This document shows, in pieces, positions 1-13,088 of a stretch of DNA of 64,000 nt (position 1 is its first letter; each line of letters opens with the position of its first letter). Location of the stretch: NCBI GenBank assembly GCA_025618425.1, contig CM046841.1, positions 5,684,883 to 5,748,882 of the forward strand, in the 5' to 3' direction. The position numbers and the translations under genes were made by a program. The DNA comes from Heliocidaris tuberculata (taxonomy: Eukaryota > Echinodermata > Echinoidea > Camarodonta > Echinometridae). Below the pieces are notes generated by a model, which saw only the letters and a program-made list of their open reading frames with translations, made no database searches and was not told the DNA's origin.

Positions 1-1175
1 ACATCTTCACAGATTCGACTATATGAACACTGTGGGACACTGTTCTTTCTACATGGTTAATTGTTTATATTTTCATTGTAATTACACAATAATTATAATG
101 TATGAAAAAGCATTAAATTGAATGAAGTAAATCATTATGGGTGTACATTTTTATGGAACAATTTCTGCAAATATTCATGAGCATATGTTTGGGGTTCCAT
201 ACCAGTGTACTATATTCAGAATATTGGCTCCAATTACTATTTGTGTAAAGAAGTTTAAATACACTCTAAGTAAAAGTTAAATCAACTTGCTTGAGACTAG
301 TCGATGCATCTGTAAATGCACACATAGGCATTCAAATTAGATGCGAGTTGACGATACTTGCAGGCTCCGATATCAAATAATTCTTTCATTGTATTATTTT
401 TTTCAATCCTGAACAATTTGAATGTCACATATACATTACTTGTAGTTTGGGGGATTATATGTATTACAGCTACATAGTCATGTAATTATGCTTTTTTCTT
501 TCTTTCTCTCTTTTTGTTTTGTTTTGTTTTTGTTTTTTGTAATTGGTTCCCTTCAAGTAGTATAGGCTGCTATTAGTGATACAAGTATCACAATTTCTAT
601 ATATATATATTATATATAAATATATGATAGTACTTTTATATTGAAAATTTACTTCATGAAATACATGTAGCTACAATGTCTGTTTAATATATGATAGTAC
701 TTTGCTTTTCTCTTCTGCAGCCTTTCATTTTTAATCGTTCCATGTTAGTCCATTTTCACTTAATCCGACAGTACATTTCTATTTTTTTAGAAAATTTGTA
801 TGTTTTTTGTTAATTTTTACAAAATCTTGAATATAACCATTGTGAGAAAGGGATGTAATCAAATTTGTTTTGTTTTGTATGAAAAACTCTAGAAATACGT
901 GTTCTGTATTACTATTTTTATGACCGATATTTGCTTAGAATGATAATTTTGTCTCCAGCTAAGCTTTGTAATGTGCCTCTTTGTATATAATGAGATGAAA
1001 ACATTATGTTTCTTCATCAATAAATAGCCATGTTGCTTTCATATATACCAACATTCTGTGCTTTTGATTGTTATTTGATTTGATTTGATTCAGTTTCTTG
1101 AAATAAAAGAACATGCAGCTGGACAGCTGAAATTGCTCATTTTACAAAGTCAAATGTACAAAATAAACGATCAAA
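1..1175. other. AT-rich non-coding stretch, possible 3' UTR of an upstream gene
   Basis: No coding region is recognisable. An AATAAA at 1019-1024 is followed by a T/G-rich stretch, which would fit the polyadenylation site of a + strand gene lying mostly left of the window. No upstream exon is visible, so this stays a guess. T-rich and (TA)n tracts lie at 490-540 and 598-625. Confidence 0.3.
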
Positions 1176-1759
1176 TTAAAGGACACCAAAACCCAAGGAG
1201 AGAATCAATGTTATTGGAAAGTGAGAATTCAGAGAAGCACTTTACAAAAAGTTTCATTAAAATTGGTTAAAAAATGAGAGAGTTATGGAAGTTTGAAAAG
1301 TCTCCTTTTACTTTCTATGGGGATCCTCAAATTGGCAAAATTGCTTCAAAATGGCTGATTTTGTGAACAACTTTCCATTTGTTTTGTACACAGATTTTCA
1401 GATTTCTCCCATTATCTTTCAAGGTGCAGATAATCTCCTTAGCTCAACATATATAATGGGAAAATGTATTTTACACCACATATGTCGAGTTCAGGAGGAG
1501 ACAAGGAGGACCCTGAGAGATAATGGGGAAAACCTGAAAATCTGTGTACAAAACAAATGGAGAGTTGTTCACAAAATCAGCCATTTTGAAGCAATTTTGC
1601 CAATTTGAGGATCCCCATAGAAAGTAAAACGAGACTTTTCAAACTTCCATAACTCTCTCAATTTTTAACTAATTTTAATGAAACTTTTTGTAAAGTGCTT
1701 CTCTGAATTTTCACTTTCCAATAACATTTATTCTCTCCTTGGGTTTTGGTTTCCTTTAA
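1176..1759. mobile_element. Palindromic (fold-back) MITE, about 584 bp
   Basis: The two halves are near-perfect inverted copies, each about 260-290 bp. The left end reads TTAAAGGACACCAAAACCC and the right end is its inverse complement with one difference. Matching inner segments include GGGGATCCTCAAATTGGCAAA at the left and its complement at the right. No transposase is encoded. The ORF at 1351-1608 only reads through the palindrome. It is a non-autonomous DNA element by structure; the superfamily is unknown. Confidence 0.75.
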
Positions 1760-1884
1760 GAATGACTAGAACATACAACCATAGGTCAGGCATATTACAA
1801 AATTGAATAAAACTCTCAAATACAATATACATGTATGAAATTAAAATCTTAAAATATTAAAACTTCTGTGTCATCAAATGTAAT

Positions 1885-2130
1885 AGGGAAAGGGGAGAGA
1901 ATAGGTAACAAGAAGAAAAGGAACGAAAAGTTGAAGGGAGTGTTAGAGAGAGAGAGTAAAGGAAAGAGAAATAAGAGAGGGAAAGAAAAAAGGACAGAGA
2001 AAAAGAGAATGAGGAAGAAGAAAAAAAAAAGAAAACAGAGAACATAAGATAAGATGGAGAGGGAAGGGAAGAAGAAGACAGAGTAGAAGAATGAAAGGTA
2101 CAAAGAGAGGAGGATGAAGAACAATAATAT
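1885..2130. repeat. Purine-rich (GA) low-complexity tract
   Basis: About 245 bases are almost entirely A and G on the + strand (GAGAGA, GAAGAA, GGAAAG runs). The Ser/Phe/Leu-rich ORFs on the - strand here are artefacts of this composition. Confidence 0.8.
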
Positions 2131-2372
2131 TTACGTTCCAAATTAGAAAGAAGGAATGCAAGGTCCTTCAAAGTGCACCTCAAGTTGTAGTATAACGGAG
2201 ACTTTAAATACATAATACACTGTATATTAATATTTTTAAAAGTTCGTTAGCAAAGCAGTGCCATCCAATTTCAATATAAATTATTTTATTGGAAATACTT
2301 AGTGACGAACCACCACACACACCCACCACAAGCCGCACTCCGCACCCCAAGGCCAGGACCAAAAAGCAGAAC

Positions 2373-3245
2373 ATACAGTGCCTATCAAAAAAAATAATCC
2401 CAACTTTAATATCTTCTAATTATTAGATTATAACCAATATAACTCTGAAACTAACTATATTCAAAGCTTACAGTAAAAAAAAAACGGTTAAATTTTGGGC
2501 TCTCCTGTTAGCAACTTTCTTTCTTTACATCATCCCTCTGCTTTGGTCTGTATGTCGGCTCCTCACTTTTCTTCCCAAGAATCTATCCACTTGCAAATTC
2601 CATCATCTTAATTGTAGAGGAGAATCGGTTACAGATCTTGGTGGTAAAATTCATATGGGCGCAAATCCAGGGGGACAGGGGGGCATGTCCCCCCCCCCCA
2701 CGATTTTGAAGATAGGCGAATGTCCCCCCCCCCCCCCCCCATATCAAAATTGATTTGCGCCACTGATTACTCGTGTTGTTTATATTCGCGTGACAAACTG
2801 CGTTTATAGCAAAAGCTTACCATTCTTACAGTAGATAAGAGTTAATATGTAAACGTTTTTCTGCTGTAAGCTTTGAATATAAACGCAGTTTGTCACGGGA
2901 ATAGAAACAAGACGAATAATCAAACACCACCAAGATCTGTGGAAGAATGTCTTCTACAAGATTACAGAGTTAGCAAGTAGATATAGGCTCTATGGTTGAA
3001 AACTTAGAATCCGAAATACAGATGAGAGTAGAGGGTAATGTAATGAAAGTTGCTAACAGGAGCGCCCGGATTTTTACATTTCCTTGTTAGCTTTGGATAT
3101 AAGGCAATTTTCTACGTGAATATAAACAAGAAGAATAATCAAATGACACCGAGGTCTGTGGCAGAATCTCCTCTACAAGATGATGGAATTAGCAAGTCGA
3201 TAGATTCTACGGCCGAAAATTTAGGAGAAGACATAAAAGTCAAAG

Positions 3246-3246
<1 letters not shown>
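2373..3246. mobile_element. Composite inverted- and direct-repeat element
   Basis: A segment at about 2507-2650 (GTTAGCAACTTTC, later CAGATCTTGGTGGT) recurs inverted at about 2925-3065 (ACCACCAAGATCTG, later GAAAGTTGCTAAC). The inner part is also palindromic: GTGACAAACTGCGTTTATA at about 2790 faces TATAAACGCAGTTTGTCAC at about 2880. A diverged direct copy of the right arm follows at about 3080-3245. It looks like a fold-back element that was partly duplicated. The first bases resemble Tc1-type ends, but no transposase remains. Confidence 0.5.
2657..2764. mobile_element. Small MITE with GGCGCAAATC termini
   Basis: GGCGCAAATCC at the left and GATTTGCGCC at the right form short terminal inverted repeats around two poly-C runs. 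It sits between the arms of the 2.4-3.2 kb inverted repeat. Confidence 0.45.
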
Positions 3247-3700
<454 letters not shown>

Positions 3701-5577
3701 ATGGCGAAAGAGAGATATACAAATAACTGACACAATGACGTAGGGTCATGGATCAGTATTGGAGTAACAAGCTGCTCTAGTTCATTTTCGAAAAGACAAA
3801 GGTAAAGTGGAAATTTCTCCATTTTATCAGAAGATTGGGAAAACAATTTCATCGACCAAAACAAACCCTTACATTTTAGAGTCAAACTTTTTGTGAAATA
3901 AATACAATTTATATTATCAGTTCAATTCAATTTCGGTTTTATTATATAAAAATAACATGACAAAAGTCCAAAGACTAAAATTATCATAATTATTTACAAT
4001 AAAATACAACAAATATGAAAGAAGCTTATGACCATGCAACATATCAATAACAAAATAAAAAAGGACTGAACACTGTTTATAATAAAATGATGATAAAGTA
4101 TATATCTACCAAATATTACAAAAGTATAGGTTTCCTTAAAAAGGTAGATTGTGTGTTCAATATAATATAATGTATAATAAGTCAGGTCCAATGGTAATTA
4201 TGATAACAAAGGGAATTGCGGTGATTTAGAAAATCAGTAATGAAACAAATTGATGAAACGATTTCACGACTGTCTATAATTCGGTAATTGCAAAGTATTA
4301 TTATGTTAATTGAGCTTCTATCACGAAAATTACTTAATTTATGCACTTTCAAAGTTTCAATTACTACACGGCAATTACCACTTTATTAGCTGTGTGACTG
4401 TTAACTCATATATTTTCACAGTACAATGAAAATGCAAGTAAATGTCATAGATGTTCCTATTAGGCTCTATGTTTTTTTAATGCACCTCGATACATGACAA
4501 ACATAACCAACAAACGCAACTAAAAATGAACAATGCTGGGTGACAGAGAATAATGGAGCTCGGTCTAGCAGTTTTGATACAAAAATGCCAACTTTACGAT
4601 ATTAGGACTTAAGTCATGGAGACTTTTAATCCTAAACTGACAACAGTTGAATTGTACAAGTTTGATTTACAATGTTAATTGTCAGCCGTAATATTACTTT
4701 GCTATTGCTATACTATAGACTATTTCAGTCTATCATAGAGTTCAGCGATGAGTGCGTCATTCTTTTTAGAACTTTCCTCACATTATGTCTCTTTTCTTCT
4801 AGATTAGAATGCCATAATGTGAATCAATACATAATTGAAAGGTGGTATTCAAATATATTTTTCTTTTTTTCTCCTATTTTAAACCATCTTACCATTATAC
4901 ATATTTCTGATCTATTGTATCTTTCTTTTAAACGCATAGAGGCTTAACATTATGCGCTACAGAACACTGGTACAGTTTATTATACTGTGGCGGAAAATGT
5001 TTTTAGGGGGTTGTGTGTGAGAGATGGTGGGGTCACGGTAGGTGTTGATTTGTGACATGAGGGGCAGAGTCATGTTGGGGTAGATCACAGGGGCGAACCT
5101 GGGTACCGCTTCTTGTCCCATTCCCCCACTCCTCTCCCTTCTCACACGTTCCCTCTCCTTCTCTTGGTAGCGAGCGATCTCTTAGCAACAGTGGCCCGGA
5201 GATTTGTGAATTGGAATCACATTGGACTTTATATTACTCCACAATGAGAGCCTGATTTACAGTGCAACTATATTGAAGCTCTAACGCTTCCTTTTTATTA
5301 TGGTGTATTGACTAATACATTCATCTTTCTATATCGGGGACTATACCCGTACCAATACATAATTAAGACACTTGGCAAACTTTATTAAACAATTATACTG
5401 AGCTTTTTATGTGAGATTCCCTAATCAGAAAGTTACTACACCCACTTAGAGAACTGGGGTAAGCACAGCAATCCAATGTTTTGGACTATGTGACCCTTGA
5501 CCCAAAACAGTATATAACTGTAAATTATCTTTACCTAACTATGACCTAATTTGGATAATCCCTTGATTATGTTCTCT
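3701..5577. other. Gene-free AT-rich stretch
   Basis: No supportable gene. TTCAATTCAATTTCGG at 3922-3937 resembles, read on the - strand, the short tandem tail of a CR1/L2-type LINE 3' end, but no coding part of such an element is recognisable next to it. GC content rises after about 5000. Confidence 0.4.
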
Positions 5578-6240
5578 GGGGCTGTCTAGCAAATATTGAG
5601 GGGGCAGGGATTGGGGCAGGCATGAGACAACAAAGGGGAACTGTTACGAGCTCTTCTCTGTAAACAGTTTATACCCTGCCTTAATTTATGAGCTGCCCGT
5701 TATCTCCCAACCCTGAACATGGGCTTGTCCCCTGTACATTTTATTTAGGGTTTCCTGTCCTTAATTAACCTTATAGTAACCAGGGTGGTACGGCAAACAC
5801 CAGTGAAAGAGGGATATATAGCAGGGGAGACCATGGGGAACTATTATACTCTGCACTAGTTACCCCGCCGGAGCCTCGGCCCTGGTACACCATCCTCAGA
5901 CAATAAGTGTAAGCTAAGCCCCTGTTATGTTTTGGTAATGTTTCCCTATTATATACTCCTAGATTATGGGGAGCAGTTCGGCAAACATCGAGGTAAGAGG
6001 GGATGACAGGCACGTGAGACAAAAGGGCACTGTTTATGTGAGCTTTACTCTGCATTCAGCTACCCAGCAGTAGTTTCTCTCCCTGTACATCACACTCAGA
6101 CCCACGATGTAGCCTCCCTATGTTTATTAAGACCCGTTATCCTAATTCAGCTCCACTAAAGACCTTAGAGTTTATTTGAATCCCGAGTTAGCCCTATTGG
6201 TTATTGGGGTCTGGGGACAATAAATGGGGAAAGGTGGGGG
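5578..6240 (+). repeat. Diverged tandem modules of about 200 bp
   Basis: Three to four consecutive modules share an order of landmarks: a start like GGCAAACAY-GAGG (5588, 5791, 5980), a GAGG/GAGACA block, an ACTCTGCA- or CTCTGTAAAC-like block, then a CCCTGTACA-like block. Similarity between modules is low, so this is an old tandem array. No ORF is conserved across the modules. Confidence 0.45.
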
Positions 6241-8743
6241 TTGGGAGGATGACCGGCGACTTGGGTTGGGGGTGCATTTCTGGTGTTGGGCCGCTGCTTC
6301 CAACAAGCACCTCCGTTCCATGCCCCCGGGTCCGCCGCCCCCACCTCAGCCCCGAAAGGGGTCTTAGTGGGTGTTACCTAGTGCGATGCCTGACTTTCTG
6401 TTGTTTGTTTGTTGTTTTTTTTTACTTGGCTCGGTTCTCTTCTGGGAGCTCTCGCTCTGTCTGCATGCTTTGCCCCAAAATCCTACCCTTTATATACTCT
6501 CCGAGCAAGCCCTTCTGTACTGTGAAGCAACAAATCTCAGAGTTGTAAAATAATTACTTCTGCTTATTAAGCATTATACACAGATCAAAATTTCCTTTCC
6601 CCATAGAGAGCTGTACTAAGCAAGTTCAACTGATATCTTTTCTGTAAACAACGGGGCTGGAAATAGCCTTGCCGGTGTAATTAAGCTTTGCCATCGTCAA
6701 CAGTCTCCTTTGTCTTTAAGCTCCTTGGAGTATAATAACCTGTTTAAGCCAGTCTCTCTCTTAATTACTATATCCAATGAAACAGTGCTGGGAATAGGGC
6801 TGTGTGGTACTGAAGGGGTTACTGACAGTATGCACAGGCTTCAGTTGTTAGAGATTTAGTAGTGAAATATAAAGAGGTTGTTTAATTATAAGTCTCTTTC
6901 CCTTTTGGGTTCATGTCAACCATGGACATGGGTATGTACACTGGAAGTATGAGAATAAAGGGGTTATATCAAAGAGAGTTTTAGCTGTCGCTTTGCTCTC
7001 GAAAGAGGGCTTCCTGCTTAAAGTGGCATTCCCTCACAATACGTATATAGTAAATCGTTATAGAGAATGAAATCGTTACAGACAATGAAATACTCAATTC
7101 AATTCAAAATAAGTGTGTTCACATTTATTCATATATGAATTATGTAAACTGCTGTAGTGACTTTTACTAATACAGTGCGTATAGAAAAAAAAGGATACCC
7201 AAATTTAAAAGCTTCGTATATCGTATTTAGTATCCTCTGTGACCTTGCCATTTATTTCATGATAAAGAATAACTAATAATCTGTCCAATGATGCTTTATT
7301 CATAAGTTTGCTGCCACAGATGACCGAGTATCTTTCCAAAGAGAGTCGTAAAAATCTCATTGTTCCAATTTAGAGCTGATGCAACAAACTAGATGTGGGT
7401 CAAAGCCAGAGGCCTGTGGTACTTTGGCCTTCAAGGTCACCGAGGTTGTAAAGTTTTTATACATTGGGTACCCTTTGTTATACTCACTGCATGTGTCTCG
7501 TGAAAATATAAAAAAAGGTGCAATATGGCTTATACTGTCATGAACTAGAATTTCCAATAGCCGCAATGCGATTAACATACATGCCTACAATTAGTGTTGT
7601 CATCTCACATAGTGAGTACAATTAAGAGCTTAGTAACACCTACGCGATTTCATCAGATCCTAGTTACATGTATTATAAGGATTTTGTTTTGTTTAGTGCA
7701 CCATAATACTATTATGCACGCATTCAATCGAACCGGAGTTAAATGTCTTGTGGTTTCAGTATACAGCAAGAATTCTCTCTGTGTGGTTATTATGCACTGA
7801 TGTACCTTGGGTCTATTGTGACTGAAGGGGGGGGGGCGTCCTGGGGGTGGGGCGGACTTCCTATATAGGTGGACGAAATGGGTTAGGGAGGGGTGATAGG
7901 ACTTGTATTATTTTTTTGTCATCTTACACTTCCCTTTTTCATTTCTTTACCTCTCTTTCTTTCTTAATTTTTTAAAAATCTCTTTTCTTCTTCTTTTTTT
8001 TTTTTACCAATCGTGCCGATGTGCCTTTGTGTCCAATGTAAATTCAAGACAGGGAACGTGATTGCATTAGTGATAAAGCAACAACGAACAACGACAAGTA
8101 GGAAGGAGTATGGAAATAAAAGTGGTCATGGTTCTGACAGAAGGAGACGAGGATGAACATGTCTATAAGCGACACCAAAGGTCATTATATAAGATAGCAA
8201 TCTTTCTAAATATTTGGAGCAATTAAAAGTAAAGTATTTCTCTCATACTAAAAAAAAAAGATAACATATCGTACATGACTAAGAGAGATTTGAATCCAAT
8301 CGCGTAGACTAAGCGAGTTAGTATCATTTAAGAATCGCAAAAATTCAGGCAATAGCGTACTTTCTTCTTTCATCCAAATAAATTCAAATATATCAAACAA
8401 GAATTGAAGGTATTGCAGTGTAATTCTTTCATCATTGCGCACGCATATAGCCTGGATTTATGTATTCAGCAGGAGATCTTTCTAAAACGAAAGTTACTTC
8501 ATATTACGTAGACAGATGATACAGATTCTGACAAAATATATTTTCATCATTAAAAAATGTGAAAAGGCACACTACATGTAACATAGTAACAATGAACTAA
8601 CAATCAATATTCAACGTAAGTAATTTTATACACGTGTGCGTATCAAACATTTATATAATTGTATATTTATACTTATCAAAATAGAGCATTGATAATGAAT
8701 ACTAATATCAGGCCAGGAAGATAAGGAAGAAAGATATTCAAGG
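6241..8743. other. Gene-free intergenic stretch
   Basis: No coding region is supportable. Two GC-rich patches (6240-6340, 7820-7890) and T-rich tracts are present. TACAGTGCGTATAG at 7172 resembles a Tc1/mariner-type terminus, without a partner or transposase. The 65-codon ORF at 8248-8442 on the - strand lies downstream of IL-17 gene A and may only be its 3' UTR. Confidence 0.4.
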
Positions 8744-9313
8744 TTACATTCGAAACGAACCAGGACGCTTACATACACAGGCTACGGGTACACTCATCAC
8801 AACTTCTTCATATTTCAGCAAACCAGTTTGACCCAGACAAGAGTTCCCTGATCTTACAAGAACTTTGATATTATGATATACCTCAGTGCATTCTGAAAAT
8901 AAACTATGTATTTTAGCAGAATTGGTACTCATTGGGTTAATACATTCACCAGTACAACTAAGACATCTTGCCTTATAGATAGTTTGTGGAATCCTGGTAG
9001 CGTTATGGTCTGCTATGTACTCCCAAGGACATAGACCAGCATTCTGTGGTGATGCTGGGACACCAGGTTGTGAGAGAGGATCACGACATACGAGCTCGGA
9101 GGTCGGTGGTTCGACGTCGGATCGGTAGTGGAGGACGTTTCTTGGATGGATAGCTACAGCATCTGGATCAGTTCTTAAGAGAAGATCACTATCCTCATAA
9201 GAAGTGAAATATTCAGCTCTGGTAACAGGACAACGTTGACTACTCACTGGGTTGCAAACACTCATCCACGTCAAACATAACACCACCATCACCATACGTA
9301 AAGTGAGTTCCAT
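8744..9313 (-). CDS. Interleukin-17-like cytokine A, main coding exon
   Basis: Predicted secreted IL-17-family cystine-knot cytokine. The exon encodes 189 residues. Residues 1-26 form a hydrophobic signal peptide ending SVCNPVSSQ. The IL-17 fold signature follows: LCPWEY (95-99), the stretch ARCLSCTGEC (115-124), ECTEVYHNIKVLVR (141-154), a Cys at 159, and the closing VPVACVCKRP (175-184). This is the family pattern CPW, RC.C..C, ..V.VLR, V.C.C.RP. An N-glycosylation site NAT is at 104-106. The ATG follows directly after TTGCTTGTAG, a good splice acceptor, so an upstream exon probably exists and may supply the real start. IL-17s signal as secreted dimers through IL-17 receptors; in sea urchin larvae they respond to gut microbes (family knowledge). 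Very similar to gene B in this window. Confidence 0.85.
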   Translation of the reverse strand: MELTLRMVMVVLCLTWMSVCNPVSSQRCPVTRAEYFTSYEDSDLLLRTDPDAVAIHPRNVLHYRSDVEPPTSELVCRDPLSQPGVPASPQNAGLCPWEYIADHNATRIPQTIYKARCLSCTGECINPMSTNSAKIHSLFSECTEVYHNIKVLVRSGNSCLGQTGLLKYEEVVMSVPVACVCKRPGSFRM

Positions 9314-9940
9314 CTACAAGCAAGAAACAGGTCAGAAAAGTTCTTTATGATGTTAACTGTAAATTAACTAAATTTTTCGAGCGAACGAAGCGAATGGGAG
9401 CAAATTTTGACACTATATTACATTACAAATATAATTTTGTCATCATGCTATGTAAGATATAAAAACTTGAAAGAGACTACCTCCATGCCCGAATATGAAA
9501 TAGAGGTTGCTCCGTACGTAAACATTTACGTGTATATATGCTCATCTATTCAGTTGTTGGCAAATCTTACTTGTTTTCACAATTTGTTGGCGTAACAATA
9601 ATGAGTTCATTTGGTCTCCTTTTTTCTCACTCCTTCTGGCTAGTTGAAAATTTTTCATAATTCTGCAAGCAGGAATTTGAATTTCCAAGAACTTTTTGAA
9701 GTCTGTTTGAAACTTGACTTCTGGAAAACTTGAAAATTCAGTCTGACATCTCTTCCCCGCATAAAATGGTAAAGTAACGCCCCTGCATATGTTCATTCAT
9801 TTCCATCCTGACATCAAGTTGGTATTAATGAATGCAGAAAATGGAAGTAAAAAATCAGCGAAAGTGTGACCAAAATCTTTAAAAGGCCTAAAATTTGCTT
9901 CTCATGTAGGCCTACTTTGTCATTGACATTCAGCTCCAAA

Positions 9941-12560
9941 ATGGGTGAAGCTATTAAAGTAAAATTATGTTCGCTGAATGTAAGGGGCCTTCTTGACGGC
10001 AAAGTAAAACGAAGGTGTGTTTTTGATTGCCGGAGAAATACGCAATTTGATTTTTTTTTGTCTACAAGAAACTTATAGTACGATAGAAAGTGAAAAGACG
10101 TGGTCCAAAGAGTGGGGATATAAGACTTACTTTAGTCAAGGAAAATTCAGTAGCGCAGGGGTATGCATTTTGTTGAAACCTACTTCAGGTATTACACACA
10201 GTGCAGAGATAACCAACCCGTCCTATTTTGCTTTTAAATGTTTCATATGATAATTCATAGTTTACCGTGGTAAATATGTATGGCTCTAACAAGGATGAGT
10301 TGATGGTTTTTGAAAATTTATGTACTCTAATACATCAGTTTGGTGAAGAACCGTACACATGAGCCACGGAGCCGGGGGGCTGCAGCCCCCCCCCCCTCCC
10401 ACTTTTTTCAGTACACACGTTATAAAAAACCTTGGAAAAAACGTTCGAAAATTGTCATTAATGCGTTAAATCAAATCAGCCCCCCCCCCCCCCTCCTTTC
10501 AAAAAAGCTCCGCGGCCCCTGGTACATCACTGGTGGATCTCACATGGACCGTTTATATCCGAACCATACTCAATATTATCCAAATTGTTCTACTCGTATA
10601 GAATTAATAAAAGAAAAAAATGGACCTGGCAGATAATTATACGGAGCTACATGAACCCATGAAAACTCCAGTTCACCTAACTCTGCTCAAAGTAGAATTG
10701 ACTATTTTTAATTTCCAATATACGCTGAAATGTTTTGTATATAATGTAGACGTACATTACGGTTTAGGAAGATTATACTTCCCTATTATTAATTTCTGTT
10801 TATAAAATAGACATACAAAAGAACTATAAAAATCTGTTATTCAGGAAAACAATGATATGAAAGCAAATAAAATTTGGAATATTTGAAATAAAGAATAAAA
10901 GAAAAATGCATTTTATCTCTTCCAATCATAAAAAGAAAAGTTTAATGTAGCGCCATATTGAAGGATATTGAAAATATTCAAGGTTTCTTGACAGATAATC
11001 CACATGGCTCTTATATGAAGGAACAATCGGGATGTAAAGAAACAGAGTTACAATGTATGAATGAGGAAGATGCTCGCGGAATAATGGTCCGCATAAGAGC
11101 CAAATATTCGTTTATTTTCAGATTCAATAGATTTTTAAAAAATTACATTTCAATCAAATGCATCGTCTTTTCTATAGATTCCGAAGAAGGCTTTTAATTT
11201 TAACGTCAAATTGAAAGAAACGCACAAACTCCTCAAAGTGTGGAAATGTCGCAACTTCACTCTTTTAGGAAAAATTACGATACTTAGATCATTGCTTCTT
11301 TCCAGTTTGTTTATTTGTTCAGTAATTTACCAGACCCACCACAAAGTCTTTTTGATACATTTACTGCAAAAGACATTCTTCGAATTTGTATGGAATGGGA
11401 GAAAAAGTCCGTAACAAAAGGAATGTTCAAAGAATACAAATATAGGGGGTTGAAAATGACCCATATCACAAGTTTCTGTAGTGCATTCAAAATTTCTTGG
11501 GTCAAAAGGGTACTAGATAACTAAAATAGAGGCACGTGGAAAACATTTTTTTCAATGTCACATGAATTCACACGAGGAAGAATTTATTTTTCAATGGTAA
11601 TTTTTTGCTGATGATATATATATATATATGAATACTGCAATCCGCTCAAATTCAAGGAAATTGTATCAGAATCTATATGGAATAATTCATTTGGCAAGAT
11701 AAATGGTTTAAAAAAAATCAGAAAATGGTTTGATAGAGGTATTAAGTTTATAAGCAATATTTGAAGGAAAACGGAAGTTTTAAATCATTTACAGAAAAGC
11801 AACTCATTTTCAATCACAACGTTGATGCGCTATTGTGCTATCATTTATGCTATCAAGTCCATGTGAAAAATATGTTTATATAAGTTAATTCTGTCTATTC
11901 TTCCGATGACCAAAAACTGCAGTTATTTTTATCGAAGCAGAAACCCACAAAACTTTTGTTTTTCAATGTTTGTAAATAAGGTATGTTTACGTTTAAATAA
12001 CGCAAATCATTTAAATAACTGGAAAAGTGATCTGTATGAGTTTAGAAATGTTAATTCAGTGGCAAGGCCGTTTTAAAAAGATATTCAAGGCCACGCTCGA
12101 TACAAAGGTACGTACTTTTAAATTTAAGCTCCTTCATAGAAGAATCGCAACCAATTAACTTTTGTTTCGTATTGGTGTTAAAAGTTCTCAAAGATGAAAT
12201 TTCTGTCAGAAGGAAAGCGAAAATCTTATGCATCTGTGTGTGTGTGGGTGGATGTGTGTGTGCGTGTGTGTGTTCAGTTGTTAAAATATTTTTTGAACGA
12301 AGGAAAGAAATGGTTGATTGATTTACACTTTCTTACTTACCACTTCCAGTTTTAGATATTTGTTTTGGAGTTCATACAAGGCATGGTTTGGTTAACTCAA
12401 TTTTGTTTCATGGTAAGCACTTCATTTATGAATATATTGATAAAACATTGGTTTTCAAGCATTTTCAACAACGCATATTTTTTCTAGAAAAAGTATTGCG
12501 AGTTATTGCAATTAGACAATGCAAACTTTTAGTTCCCAATAGAAATGGAAAGCATTGAAT
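9941..12560 (+). pseudogene. L1/Tx1-like retrotransposon ORF2 relic
   Basis: Pieces of an apurinic endonuclease appear first: LCSLNVRGL with KRR (about 9967-10015), then FFCLQETYSTIESEKTW and GVCILLKP in another frame (10040-10190). The C-terminal part of an L1-type ORF2 follows at 11211-11414: WKCRNFTLLGKITILRSL, then FFEFVWNGRK. In a shifted frame (11415-11520) comes YRGLKMTHITSF and FKISWVKRVLD. The order and motifs match L1-clade elements. Most of the reverse transcriptase between about 10.6 and 11.1 kb is missing or unreadable, and many stops and frameshifts are present. A small GC-rich repeat is inserted at about 10346-10533. Confidence 0.7.
10346..10533. mobile_element. GC-rich repeat inserted in the L1-like relic
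   Basis: It begins near GAGCCACGGAGCCGGGGGGC and ends near AGCTCCGCGGCCCCTGGTAC, imperfect inverted repeats flanking two poly-C runs. A second partial copy with the same GCCGCGGAGCCGGGGGCTG core lies at about 38260-38350. It interrupts the LINE coding sequence, so it is younger than that relic. Confidence 0.5.
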
Positions 12561-12721
12561 ATGTACCATCATGTACTTGCTGAATTGAAGTATATACCTT
12601 TCATTTATTTATGATTTATGATTTATTGGTCTTGAATGTATGTATTTTGTTTATTAAAATGCAACGATATATTTCATGATAATGAATATATAAATATATA
12701 TATCTGCCAATTTTCGGTTTT

Positions 12722-12985
12722 GTTACATATATATATATATATATATATATGTGAGAAATCATTTGAATTAAACGAGAGAAATAATTTGCGAAGCTTAATT
12801 TATTGTTCCTCCTTACTACTTCCTTTTTTGTGGAAAAAACTGCAGGGGTTGCAAAAACTGTCTCCTCCAGGAGTCGAACCCGGGTCTTTGGCACTATACG
12901 CCAAACGCCTTCACCACTAGACCACGAAGGCGGGTTGAGTGGTATCCGGCTACACGAGATATAAAAACCGACACCTAGCCCTAAC
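12722..12985 (-). mobile_element. tRNA-derived SINE-like repeat with (TA)n end
   Basis: Read on the - strand there is a tRNA-like segment (12860-12931) with an A-box-like TGGTCTAGTGG and a B box GGTTCGACTCC. It is followed by a body with TTTGCAACC and GAAGCTT-type motifs that ends in (TA)n at 12727-12750. The same unit occurs twice, inverted, at 29.3-29.9 kb. The acceptor stem does not pair, so this is not a functional tRNA. Next to its upstream side is a short TTAGGG-like run (12978-12996). Confidence 0.6.
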
Positions 12986-13024
12986 CCTAACCCTAAAGTC
13001 AATTTGTTCCTTTTTCTTAGAGAC

Positions 13025-13037
13025 AGGGGAGTGTATA

Positions 13038-13088
<51 letters not shown>

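Noticed and set aside
1849..2213. Overlapping Ser/Phe/Leu-rich - strand ORFs
   Set aside because: Composition artefact of the purine-rich tract; three frames are open at once.
7172..7200. Tc1/mariner element
   Set aside because: TACAGTGC-type termini occur here, near 2373 and near 41554, but no matching second terminus or transposase was found.
8248..8442. 64-codon - strand ORF downstream of IL-17 gene A as a gene
   Set aside because: Short, no recognised family, and within the likely 3' UTR of gene A.
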